In this document: piece by piece, positions 1-7,627 of the stretch
How positions within the stretch are numbered: position 1 is the stretch's first letter
How the letters are laid out: every line of letters begins with the position of its first letter
Source: SYIM01 sp041182885
Lineage (GTDB): Bacteria; Pseudomonadota; Gammaproteobacteria; Burkholderiales; Burkholderiaceae_E
NCBI GenBank assembly: GCA_049423065.1
Contig: JBMSQB010000032.1
Location: 1 to 45,534, forward strand
Direction of reading: 5' to 3'
DNA: 45,534 nt
The notes under the pieces: generated by a model
Seen by the model: only the letters and a program-made list of their open reading frames with translations
Database searches by the model: none
Told to the model about the DNA's origin: nothing
Translations under genes and position numbers: made by a program

Positions 1-2
1 CG

Positions 3-266
3 ACCAGCGCCGAACAGGGGATGCCCGCGCTTCGCACCGGCAACTGGTGGGGACTGTCGGCGCCGAAGGATACCGATGCCGAGCTGATCCGCAGAATCGC
101 CGACGCGGTGAAGGAAGCGCTCGCCGATCCCACTGTTCGCGCCCGATATCAGGAACTGGGTCTTACCGCAGTGGGCAACGCTCCCGCCGAGTTTGCCGAA
201 CAGATGCGCCGCGAGGCGGCCTCCTGGAAGCAGGTGATCGCGCGCGCGGGGCTTCAGCCCAACTGA
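3..266 (+). CDS. Bug-family tricarboxylate transporter receptor, C-terminal part (cut by window edge)
   Basis: This is the last 87 codons of a Bug/TctC-type periplasmic solute-binding protein; the reading frame is open to the window edge, so the gene begins outside. The residues GNWWGLSAP followed by a helix rich in charged residues (DAELIRRIADAVKEAL) and an ending in ASWKQVIARAGL are typical of the C-terminal lobe of this family. Such proteins capture carboxylates or other small organic anions and hand them to a TctAB permease, although many Burkholderiales copies are orphans. An internal ATG at 21 could be mistaken for a start, but the family homology continues upstream of it. A second complete Bug gene follows 88 bases later on the same strand. 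The ligand cannot be told from this fragment. Confidence 0.85.
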   Translation, partial: TSAEQGMPALRTGNWWGLSAPKDTDAELIRRIADAVKEALADPTVRARYQELGLTAVGNAPAEFAEQMRREAASWKQVIARAGLQPN

Positions 267-354
267 GTGCTCGCGTTCCGCGAGCCATACGCCGTCGCAC
301 CGATCAACCCTTCCATGTGATCCAATCGGCCGATGAACTGATGGAGGAATCTCG

Positions 355-1335
355 ATGAACCGTCGCAAGCTATCGCTTTCGCTTGGTCTGCTGGCGCTTT
401 CTCCCTGGGCGGCTCGGGCCCAGCCGTCTGCCTACCCGTCACGCCCGGTGAGCCTGGTGGTGCCGTTTGCAGCGGGATCATCGTCCGACACGCTCGCACG
501 ACTCATCTCCTCGCGGGCAGCCACCCCCTTCGGCGGCACATTCGTGATCGACAACCGCCCCGGAGCAGGCGGGTTGGTTGCCGCGCAACGCATGGCGCGA
601 ACGGCGCCCGACGGCTATTCGCTCATGTGGGGGGGCGGCACCGCCATCACCCACGCCGCCATGCAGGCGGATCCGGGCTACGACGTGATGAAAGACTTCA
701 CCCCCATCGTGACGCTGGCCGAACACCCCGCCGTGCTCGGGGTCCGGGCAGATCGTCCCTGGAAGACCATTCAGGATGTTTTCGCCGCGGCACGCGCAGC
801 GCGCGACCAGCCGCTGCGCTACGGGTCAGGCGGAATCGGCACGCCGGCCCACATGGCCGCAGCCGCCATGCTGAAGCTCATCGGTGCGGAAGGCATTCAC
901 GTTCCCTACAAGGGCGCCAATCAGGCCACGCTCGCGGTCGAGCAGGGTGAAGTCGACTTTGCGTTTGCGATCAGCAACATTGCGCTTCCCAGGCATCAGA
1001 TCGGCCGGATCCGGATCCTCGTGTCGGCAGGCTCGGTCAGAATGACTGCGCTCCCCGATATCCCGACACTGGCCGAAACCCTCAAGGGCGGTCCAGTGGT
1101 CATCAGCGGATCATCGGTTGTTGGCCCCTCGGGGCTTTCGCCCGCGGTGGTCGACAAGATCGCTGGCGCGTTTTCCGAGGCCATGACGCGCGATACCGAC
1201 CTGCGCAAGCGCATCGCCGACGAGGGCGGCTCCATTGTGCTCTCCAGCAGCCCGGCTGCCTATCGCGAGGAATGGGCGGTTGAGTTGAAGCGGCTCAGAG
1301 ACCTGATTGCACTGTCTGGCGTTCGCGCCGAATGA
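355..1335 (+). CDS. Bug-family tripartite tricarboxylate transporter substrate-binding protein
   Basis: A complete 326-residue periplasmic receptor. Residues 1-22 are a signal peptide (basic MNRRK, hydrophobic core, cleavage after ARA). The mature start YPSRPVSLVVPFAAGSSSD is the family hallmark, with the beta-strand and loop that form the ligand site. IDNRPGAGG near residue 65 and VPYKGANQA near residue 187 are the other conserved segments. Length matches the usual 320-330. The ATG at 355 is preceded by a good ribosome-binding site (GGAGGA, about 343-348). The stop overlaps the next gene by four bases (ATGA), so the receptor and the downstream peptidase-like gene are probably translated together. 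No permease genes are visible, so it is an orphan receptor here; ligand unknown. Confidence 0.93.
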   Translation: MNRRKLSLSLGLLALSPWAARAQPSAYPSRPVSLVVPFAAGSSSDTLARLISSRAATPFGGTFVIDNRPGAGGLVAAQRMARTAPDGYSLMWGGGTAITHAAMQADPGYDVMKDFTPIVTLAEHPAVLGVRADRPWKTIQDVFAAARAARDQPLRYGSGGIGTPAHMAAAAMLKLIGAEGIHVPYKGANQATLAVEQGEVDFAFAISNIALPRHQIGRIRILVSAGSVRMTALPDIPTLAETLKGGPVVISGSSVVGPSGLSPAVVDKIAGAFSEAMTRDTDLRKRIADEGGSIVLSSSPAAYREEWAVELKRLRDLIALSGVRAE

Positions 1336-2483
1336 ACCACCCGACCCAAGCGGCAGATTTTTTCGCCCAATACGACAGCTTTGGCGAGCGGCGGGCGGGC
1401 TCGACCGGCGACCTCGCCTCGGCCGCCTGGCTCGCCCAGCAACTCGCTGGCGTGCAGGCTCTGCACACCACGTTCCAGAAGGTCCGGTTCAGGCGCTTTC
1501 TGCCCGGAGAGGCAACCCTTCATGCGCAAGGCGTCCCGCGCATCCAGGGCTTGCCCTTGTTTGACGGCGGACTTACCGAACCGGACGGCGTCACGGGCCA
1601 GATCGGGCCGCTGGGTTCGGACGCCGACATCGGCTTCGCGGTGATGGAACCCGCCATGGCGAGCCTTCCCAACAACGCCTTTGCACGCGCCCGCGCCGAC
1701 AGCAGGCACCGCGCCATCGTGATTGCACTCACCACGCGCGACGGCGGTCTGGCCCCGCTCAATGCGCACGACAGCGACCACCCCTTCGGCCCACCGGTCC
1801 TGCAGATCGCCGGACGGGACGCGCAGGCGGTTGCAATGCTGAGCGAACACGCCGCGCAAGTGACTGTCACCGCCACGGGCCGCCATGATGTCGCGGAGTC
1901 AGGCAATGTGCGCGCGGAGCTGCCAGGTGAAGGCCCGCCCCTGCTGCTGCTTACCCCACGCACGTCGTGGTGGACCAGCACCGCCGAGCGCGCTGGCGGC
2001 GTCTTTGCCTGGGTGCAGACCCTGCATGCGCTTGCGGCCTCGGCGGCTCGCCGACGCGCGGTCGCAGCACTTGCCACCTGCGGACACGAACTCGGACACC
2101 TGGGCGCCCATCACGCCTTTGCCATCGAACCGGAACTGGCCAGCGAATCAGCGCTGGTCATTCACCTGGGCGCCAACCTCGGCACCGCCACCGCGCCGGC
2201 GTTGACCGTTCGAAGCAATATCGACGGGCTGGCGCAGCGGATGCGCGAGCTGCTTGCGAATCGGGGCTATCCCGCAGAGGCAGTCCTTGCCGAAACCGGC
2301 GGCAAGGCAAGTGGCGAGGCTCATGAAATCGAACAGCGGGGCGGCCGCTATCTGTCGCTGATTGGCAGCAACCCGTGGTTCCATGCGCCTGAAGACCGCT
2401 GGCCGACCAGCATCGATCTCGATCGGGCATGCGCCATCTCGCAAAGCGTGACCGCGCTGGCAATCGCCGAGTGCGCCCTCTAA
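1332..2483 (+). CDS. Divergent M28-like peptidase family protein
   Basis: A 383-residue protein without a signal peptide, so probably cytoplasmic. Its layout resembles M28 aminopeptidases: an N-terminal region with an inserted, protease-associated-like segment (about 60-200), then TPRTSWWTSTAERAGG where M28 enzymes usually carry a metal-binding His-x-Asp, then GHELGHLG (251-258) where M28 has GEELGLLGS, and HAPEDRWP near the C-terminus, like the HTPDD loop that supplies a metal-binding His. The first metal ligands are therefore not recognisable, while an HELGH pentad (252-256) is present. It overlaps the upstream Bug receptor by four bases and may act on the same nutrient. Assignment to the M28 superfamily is by motif memory; activity and substrate are unknown. 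Confidence 0.7.
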   Translation: MNHPTQAADFFAQYDSFGERRAGSTGDLASAAWLAQQLAGVQALHTTFQKVRFRRFLPGEATLHAQGVPRIQGLPLFDGGLTEPDGVTGQIGPLGSDADIGFAVMEPAMASLPNNAFARARADSRHRAIVIALTTRDGGLAPLNAHDSDHPFGPPVLQIAGRDAQAVAMLSEHAAQVTVTATGRHDVAESGNVRAELPGEGPPLLLLTPRTSWWTSTAERAGGVFAWVQTLHALAASAARRRAVAALATCGHELGHLGAHHAFAIEPELASESALVIHLGANLGTATAPALTVRSNIDGLAQRMRELLANRGYPAEAVLAETGGKASGEAHEIEQRGGRYLSLIGSNPWFHAPEDRWPTSIDLDRACAISQSVTALAIAECAL

Positions 2484-2538
2484 CCGGGTGCGCCCTATGA
2501 CCGGGTGCGCCCTATGACCGGGTGCGCCCTCCAACGCG
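2471..2538. repeat. 17-bp tandem direct repeat, about four copies
   Basis: Four consecutive units built on GTGCGCCCTATGACCGG start at 2471, 2488, 2505 and 2522. Units 2 and 3 are identical. Unit 1 (GTGCGCCCTCTAACCGG) contains the last codons and the stop of the peptidase-like gene. Unit 4 decays after GTGCGCCCT. It looks like a recent slippage expansion of the gene end. Confidence 0.9.
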
Positions 2539-2673
2539 GCGCGAGCCCGGCAAGAGCGGGCAACGCTTCCTGACTGCGGGCGGCGCCTTACATGATTTAT
2601 CATCCGACTCACGCATCAGGTCGGTCCAGCCTGTTCTGTTTCAATCCCTGTTTGCTCCACCATCGCACCGCTG

Positions 2674-2898
2674 ATGAATCATCCCCGCATCATTGTCGAT
2701 CTGATCCTCGTGCTTGCCGCGCTCGTCGCGCTGCTGATCCCATTGATGCAGATCGCGGCCGAGGCTCACGTCGGACAGACCGAGCGGCAGTTCGCGCGCC
2801 GCTACACCGAGGTCTGCAACGTCGAGGGCAACCTGTGCGTGATTGCCTCGGGCGCAAGCCGCGGGCAGTCCTTCGGGCGCCTGCTTCCTGGACAGTAG
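2674..2898 (+). CDS. Small hypothetical single-pass membrane protein
   Basis: A possible 74-residue protein that I do not recognise. Residues 6-28 (IIVDLILVLAALVALLIPLM) form a convincing hydrophobic segment that could be a membrane anchor or uncleaved signal. The rest is polar, with two cysteines nine... residues apart in the VCNVEGNLCV stretch (seven-residue spacing) that might pair in the periplasm. No clear ribosome-binding site precedes the ATG, and it stands alone between the tandem repeat and the fibronectin lipoprotein gene. The hydrophobic profile argues that it is real, but its shortness and lack of translation signal keep confidence moderate. No function is proposed. Confidence 0.45.
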   Translation: MNHPRIIVDLILVLAALVALLIPLMQIAAEAHVGQTERQFARRYTEVCNVEGNLCVIASGASRGQSFGRLLPGQ

Positions 2899-3141
2899 GC
2901 AGGCGCTCCACCCGGGCATCCGGGCATCTTGCTGTTCCGCCCACCCGTTCGGTTCCTCTGGTCAGCTCGTGAGAGCAGGTGCATCCGCAGTTGCCTCCCA
3001 TCAAGCAGGCCACGCCGCAGAATCAACTGATTGGCCGTTGACCTGCCCGCCATTGCCGGCTGTCAACGAGGACACGACACCCCCCTGAAACACTCGCGTG
3101 CCGAGGCTCATCACGCCTCTTCACCCAGGAGATTCAGGACC

Positions 3142-4299
3142 ATGCTGCATCCCATATCAAGCGGGCTCAACGGTTCACGCCCGAAGGGCGTGCCGCCCGC
3201 CGCCCACTACCCCTCGCGCGCTGCCTGGCGCACCACGCTTGCGATCCTCGCGCTGGGCGCGCTTGCCGGCTGCGGTTCGAGCGGCGGGGGAGGTACCGGC
3301 GCTGAGCCTGATACCGCAGCCCTTGCCACGCCCCCTGCCGCGGTGAGCGGGCTGGTTGCCACCGTTGGCAACAGCCCGTCGATCACACTCAAATGGACGC
3401 CATCGGTCGGTGCCGACAGCTATACCGTCTACTGGTCGGAGTCGCGCGGCGTGACGCCAACCACGGCCAAGGTAATACGGGACGCTTCGTCACCGTTTCT
3501 TCACGACGGACTCCCTGCCGGAAAGCCCTATCACTACGTCGTGACCGCAGTGAATGCAGCGGGCGAAAGCGCGCCCTCTGCCGAAGTGTCGGCGCTGCTG
3601 CCACCCGGAGCGCCCACGGGCGTGACCGCGCTGCCAGGCGACTCCATCAACACGGTGTCCTGGCAGGCCGTCCCGCAGGCCGAGCAATATCGCGTCTACT
3701 GGTCAACCCAACCCAACGTCAGCAAGACAAACGGATCACGCGTTGATGCAGCTGCCAACCCGCTCGTCCATACCGGCGTTCAGAACGGATCGACGTATTA
3801 CTACGTGGTGACCGCCGTGGGCGCGGGCGGCGAGGGGCCAGTGTCACAGCAGGTATCGGCGAGCCCTCGCGTACCCGTACCCGGAGCCCCGCGCGATCTG
3901 ACGGCACAGGCGAGCCCGGATGCCGAACGCTCCATCGCACTATCCTGGCAGGCACCGACGATACCGGCAAATATTGCCGACATCATGGGCTATCGGGTTT
4001 ATCGGGCTGTGCAACCGGATATCGCGGCCAATCTGGTTGCAGCCACCCGGATCGACGGATCCACGCAAACCGCACTGACCGATTCGGTACCAATTGGCGG
4101 CATCACCTACTACTACATCGTGACCGCACTCACCGCGGCGGGCGAAAGCGCGCCATCAGCGGAGGTCTCCACCACTTCCAGCAGCGATAGCGGCGATGGC
4201 GGCGGATCAGGTGGCGGAGCGGGCGGTGGCTCAGGCGGTGGTGGCCTGTTTGACTGTGGCGAGCCGGTAGCCTGCTGGCAGGACAGCACCCCTCGCTGA
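3142..4299 (+). CDS. Lipoprotein with three fibronectin type III domains
   Basis: A 385-residue predicted lipoprotein. The chosen ATG has AGGAG about 12 bases upstream; the frame is open further upstream, but only to a weak TTG. A long basic N-region leads to a hydrophobic stretch ending in the lipobox LAGC near residue 50, followed by a Gly/Ser linker. Three fibronectin III modules follow (about 75-160, 160-250, 255-345), each with the YRVYWS or YTVYWS strand and a YYYVVTAV / YHYVVTAV strand. The tail is a Gly-rich linker (GGGSGGGAGGGSGGGG) ending in a short segment with two Cys. FN3 modules usually mediate binding at the cell surface or to polysaccharides. No enzymatic domain is visible. 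It converges on the type I secretion cassette; a functional link is only inferred from position. Confidence 0.85.
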   Translation: MLHPISSGLNGSRPKGVPPAAHYPSRAAWRTTLAILALGALAGCGSSGGGGTGAEPDTAALATPPAAVSGLVATVGNSPSITLKWTPSVGADSYTVYWSESRGVTPTTAKVIRDASSPFLHDGLPAGKPYHYVVTAVNAAGESAPSAEVSALLPPGAPTGVTALPGDSINTVSWQAVPQAEQYRVYWSTQPNVSKTNGSRVDAAANPLVHTGVQNGSTYYYVVTAVGAGGEGPVSQQVSASPRVPVPGAPRDLTAQASPDAERSIALSWQAPTIPANIADIMGYRVYRAVQPDIAANLVAATRIDGSTQTALTDSVPIGGITYYYIVTALTAAGESAPSAEVSTTSSSDSGDGGGSGGGAGGGSGGGGLFDCGEPVACWQDSTPR

Positions 4300-4308
4300 G
4301 AGCGGCGG

Positions 4309-4336
4309 CCGGCCGGGTGACAGCATACCCGGCCGG
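4309..4336. terminator. Inverted repeat between convergent genes, possible bidirectional terminator
   Basis: A perfect 10-bp stem (CCGGCCGGGT / ACCCGGCCGG) with an 8-base loop lies in the 55-base gap between the convergent FN3 lipoprotein and the secretion adaptor gene. Its position fits a shared terminator, but there is no T-run on either side, so intrinsic termination is not certain. Confidence 0.5.
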
Positions 4337-4354
4337 GCGCGATGATCTGTGCGG

Positions 4355-5722
4355 TCAGCGCTCGATCATCGCGCGTCGGAACTGCTCACGCAGCGGCTTG
4401 AGCAGATAGCCAAGCGGCGTCTGTTCGCCCTCCACGAAATAGACCTCGGCAGGCATGCCAGGCTGCAATTCAATCGCGCCCGCGAGATGGCGATCAATTT
4501 CAACCTGGGCAACAAAATAGGCACGCTGCCGGGCCGTATCGACGAAACGATCGGGCGACACGCGGCTGACCCGTGCCGTGAAAACCGGCGTCGCACGGCT
4601 GTTGAACGCCGAAAAGCGAACCTCAGCGGGCATGCCAGGCCAGATCCGGTTGATGTCCTGCACTTGGACCTGAGCCTCGACGACGAGCCGGTCACCGGTG
4701 GGAACGATCTGCATGATCGGCTCTCCTGCCGCAACGACGCCACCTGCTGTGTGAACCTGAAGGCCGATCACGGTACCTGCGTCCGGGGCAACCACTTCGG
4801 TTCGCGACAGCACCTCGGCCGAGGCGTCGATCCGCTCGGCAAGGTCGCGCAGTTTTGCCCGGATGTCCTGCAGCCGATCATTGACTTCTCGCCCCAGCTG
4901 ATTGCGCAAATCGATGATACGAAGCTCGGTCTCGCCGATCTGCGCCTGCGCCTCCGCCACATCGGCGGTCAACCTGGCGATCGTGCCTTCCAGATTTGCC
5001 TCGCTTCGCTTGAGCGCGTAGTAGCGCGTTCGCAGATACATGCCCTGTTCGAGCAGCGACTCCGCCCCGCGCAGCTCTTCCAGGATGAAATCGAGTTGGG
5101 TACGTGTTGCTGCAATCTCGGACAGTCGACCATCGATTTTTTCGCGCGCCTGACGCTTTCGCTGCTCGAGCACATCGACCTGACCCACAAATGCGGCTCG
5201 GCGGCTGTTGAACAGATTGAGTTCGCCAGCAAGCAGGCGGGCAACCGCATCGTTCTGCCGCCGCGCGATGAGCGACTCGGAAAAAACCGGACTCGGCCGG
5301 TTGTCCCGCTCGGCCTCGAGTCGCGCGAACTCGGCAAGCAGGGCGTCGTGCTCCATCATCAGGAGCGCCTGCCGGGCGCGCGCCGTGACATCAACCAGCC
5401 TGAGAAGCACCTGCCCCTTGCTGACCGTCTGACCTTCCCGCACCAGAATGTCGCGCACGATGCCGCCCTCGAGATGCTGGATCGTCTTCCTTTCTCCGGC
5501 CACCTTGACATACCCGTTTGCAAGCGCGGCGGTCGTGAGAGGCGCCAGGGCAGCCCATGATCCAAGCGCGCCCGCCCCGAAAAGGAGCGATAGCGAACCG
5601 GTCAGCATCAGGCGCCGACTGCTGCGGGCCAGATCATGATCCAGACGCGCCGCTGCGGTCGTATCTTTCTCGGACCTGCCCTGCGCTTCCGCTTTCGCGT
5701 TCGCCTCGTCGCGGCGGGTCAT
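4355..5722 (-). CDS. HlyD/PrtE-family type I secretion periplasmic adaptor
   Basis: A 455-residue membrane fusion protein that links an inner-membrane ABC exporter to an outer-membrane channel. After a charged cytoplasmic tail, a single membrane segment lies at about 38-60. Then come the first half of a lipoyl-like domain (KTIQHLEGGIVRDILVREGQ, the classic HlyD/PrtE signature), a long alpha-helical hairpin (about 115-285, heptad-rich in Leu, Ala, Arg and Glu), the second lipoyl half (VVAPDAGTVIGLQVHTAGGVV), and a beta-barrel ending in PGMPAEVYFVEGEQTPLGYLLKPL. The length is normal for PrtE/AprE-type adaptors. Its ATG overlaps the stop of the ABC gene (ATGA), indicating translational coupling. 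It is the last gene of the RTX-ABC-adaptor series; the outer-membrane TolC partner must be encoded elsewhere. Confidence 0.94.
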   Translation of the reverse strand: MTRRDEANAKAEAQGRSEKDTTAAARLDHDLARSSRRLMLTGSLSLLFGAGALGSWAALAPLTTAALANGYVKVAGERKTIQHLEGGIVRDILVREGQTVSKGQVLLRLVDVTARARQALLMMEHDALLAEFARLEAERDNRPSPVFSESLIARRQNDAVARLLAGELNLFNSRRAAFVGQVDVLEQRKRQAREKIDGRLSEIAATRTQLDFILEELRGAESLLEQGMYLRTRYYALKRSEANLEGTIARLTADVAEAQAQIGETELRIIDLRNQLGREVNDRLQDIRAKLRDLAERIDASAEVLSRTEVVAPDAGTVIGLQVHTAGGVVAAGEPIMQIVPTGDRLVVEAQVQVQDINRIWPGMPAEVRFSAFNSRATPVFTARVSRVSPDRFVDTARQRAYFVAQVEIDRHLAGAIELQPGMPAEVYFVEGEQTPLGYLLKPLREQFRRAMIER

Positions 5723-7500
5723 GACAGTGCTCCGGCTGCAGCCGGTGCTGCGGGCCCCGGCACCCCCGACAGTGCGCGTATCGCAGGCGCCGCGCCCTGG
5801 GCGGGTACCTCGGGCGGTACGGACCGCTTGCCGGCCAGATGTGCCATGACCTTGTCAGCAGGCCCCACCATCTCGATCGTTCCGCCATTCATGACGGCAA
5901 TCCGGCTCGCGTTTCTGAGCAGGGCCGGCTGATGCGTGATCATGACCACCGCCGCACCCCGTGCCCGCGCCTGCTCGATCGAACCGAGCAAGGCCTGCTG
6001 GCCTGCGTGATCGAGCCAGGCAGCCGGCTCATCGAGGACCACCAAACCCGGGTCGCCGTAGAACGCGCGCGCAAGCGCCACCTGCTGACGCATTCCTGCA
6101 GGCAATACCGTGCCACCGCTTCCGATGCGAGTGCTGTACGACGCCGGCAAGGCGGAAACCGCCGTATCGAGCCCCACGACGCGCGCAGCCCGACACACCT
6201 CTTCACGCAAACCATCAGCGCAAGTGAAGCGGTTGATGTTCTCTTCGATCGTTCCCGCAAGCAGCTGCGGTTCCTGCGGGCAATAGCCCACCATCGATGA
6301 CCGTTGATGCGGGGGCCACTGCGCAGCGTTTCGACCATCCAGACTCAGCGATCCGCTTGCGGGTGGCCATGCGCCGGCGATCAGCCGCCCGAGCGTGGAT
6401 TTGCCCGACCCGCTCGCGCCGACGATACCCACCAGCTCACCGGGTCGTGCGGCGAGCGTGATCCGATTGAGCAATACCGAGCCAGTGCCGGGTGCGCGAA
6501 CCGAGGCGCGACGCAGTTCGAAGCGTGACGGGTCAGGCAACTCGGCAGCGCGCTCGAAGACAGGCTCGACCGCGGGATCCTGCAGCAGTGCGCCAAGCCT
6601 CCGGACGGCCTCGCGCGCCTTGATCGCCGCCCGCCAGGACGGAATTGCGGAATCAATTGGCGTCATCACGCGACCAAGCAGCACCGACGCTGCAACCATG
6701 GCACCCACCATCACCTGATCACTCAGGAACAGCCACGCACCCGCGCAGTAAAGCGCGATCTGCAGACCGATCCGAAGCGCGCGCACCACTGATCTGAGCC
6801 CCGATGCCCGGTCGGCGCTGCGCTGAAACCAGAGCAGGGACTCGCTTCCGGCTTCGCGCAGACGCGCCGCAAGCGCTGACACCATACCCATCGATCGGAT
6901 CAGGTCACCGTGACCGATCACGTCCTCGGTCAGTGCCCGGCCGCGTTCACGCGCCTCCGAGGCCTCGCGCATTGGGCGCCTGAGCAGGGCATCGCCTGCG
7001 GCGGCGATCAGCAATTGCAGCACGGCCCCGGCCAGGGCCAGCGCGCCCAGCACCGGATGCAGCCATGTGATGACCATCAGATAGAGCGGCACAAACGGCA
7101 GATCGATCAGCGACACGAGATGGGTGTCGGACACAAACCGCCTGAGCTCGCCGGCATCGCCAAGCACGCGTGCTTCCGACGGCGAGGCATCGCGGTGATG
7201 CTCGACAAGCGACGCCACCACCCTGGGCCCGATCGCCGCTTCGATCGACAACCCGACCCGGACCAGAAGCCTCGAGCGCACCGCGTCAACGACCGCCTGC
7301 AGAAGCAGTGCGAACAGCGCAACCAGCGTGAGCAGCCACAGCGTGTCGGCGTTCTTGCTGGTGAGCACATGCGAAAAGATGGACAGCATGTAGATCGGCA
7401 GGGTCAGCATCAGCGCGTTGAAGAACAGGCTGAAGACGCCTACCGAGGCGAGCGCCGGCCAGTGGCGCGACAGTATGGATTCAAGCGGTCTGGAAGGCAT
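5719..7500 (-). CDS. PrtD-like type I secretion ABC transporter (permease plus ATPase)
   Basis: A 593-residue half-transporter that exports the RTX protein using ATP. The N-terminal half has membrane segments at about 10-60, 120-165 and 240-290; there is no peptidase C39 or C39-like domain, as in PrtD/AprD. The ATPase domain has Walker A GASGSGKST (361-369), Q-loop YCPQEP, Walker B LVVLDEP (486-492) and the switch His in MITHQP (H523). The ABC signature, normally LSGGQ, reads LPAGM (466-470), an odd departure. The ATG at 7500 was preferred over an upstream GTG (7569) because a Shine-Dalgarno-like AAGGGGG lies 10 bases before it and PrtD-like similarity begins just after. It overlaps the adaptor gene by four bases. 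Confidence 0.92.
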   Translation of the reverse strand: MPSRPLESILSRHWPALASVGVFSLFFNALMLTLPIYMLSIFSHVLTSKNADTLWLLTLVALFALLLQAVVDAVRSRLLVRVGLSIEAAIGPRVVASLVEHHRDASPSEARVLGDAGELRRFVSDTHLVSLIDLPFVPLYLMVITWLHPVLGALALAGAVLQLLIAAAGDALLRRPMREASEARERGRALTEDVIGHGDLIRSMGMVSALAARLREAGSESLLWFQRSADRASGLRSVVRALRIGLQIALYCAGAWLFLSDQVMVGAMVAASVLLGRVMTPIDSAIPSWRAAIKAREAVRRLGALLQDPAVEPVFERAAELPDPSRFELRRASVRAPGTGSVLLNRITLAARPGELVGIVGASGSGKSTLGRLIAGAWPPASGSLSLDGRNAAQWPPHQRSSMVGYCPQEPQLLAGTIEENINRFTCADGLREEVCRAARVVGLDTAVSALPASYSTRIGSGGTVLPAGMRQQVALARAFYGDPGLVVLDEPAAWLDHAGQQALLGSIEQARARGAAVVMITHQPALLRNASRIAVMNGGTIEMVGPADKVMAHLAGKRSVPPEVPAQGAAPAIRALSGVPGPAAPAAAGALS

Positions 7501-7535
7501 GGTTCGGCGACCCCCTTGGAAGTGGACGCCGAACC
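7501..7535 (-). promoter_or_regulatory. Perfect 9-bp hairpin abutting the ABC exporter start codon
   Basis: On the minus strand GGTTCGGCG and CGCCGAACC form a perfect 9-bp stem around a 17-base loop, and the stem ends at the base before the ATG. The loop carries the only plausible ribosome-binding site (AAGGGGG). The structure could tune exporter synthesis relative to the upstream RTX gene. The pairing is seen in the sequence; the regulatory role is inferred. Confidence 0.5.
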
Positions 7536-7627
7536 TGGGGCCGGCTGCCCCGACGGCTGGTCGATTCACACCGCTACGGGCGTTGCGGTGCGGGCCGACC
7601 AGGCCGCCGGATCGCTAGCGTAGAGAC

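Noticed and set aside
3032..3046. TGGCCGTTGACCTGC upstream of the FN3 lipoprotein gene as a second sigma-54 promoter
   Set aside because: It has the GG and GC at the right spacing but fails several other consensus positions; in such GC-rich DNA that is expected by chance.
7501..7569. GTG at 7569 as the ABC exporter start
   Set aside because: It has no ribosome-binding site and adds 23 residues without PrtD-like character; the ATG at 7500 is better placed.
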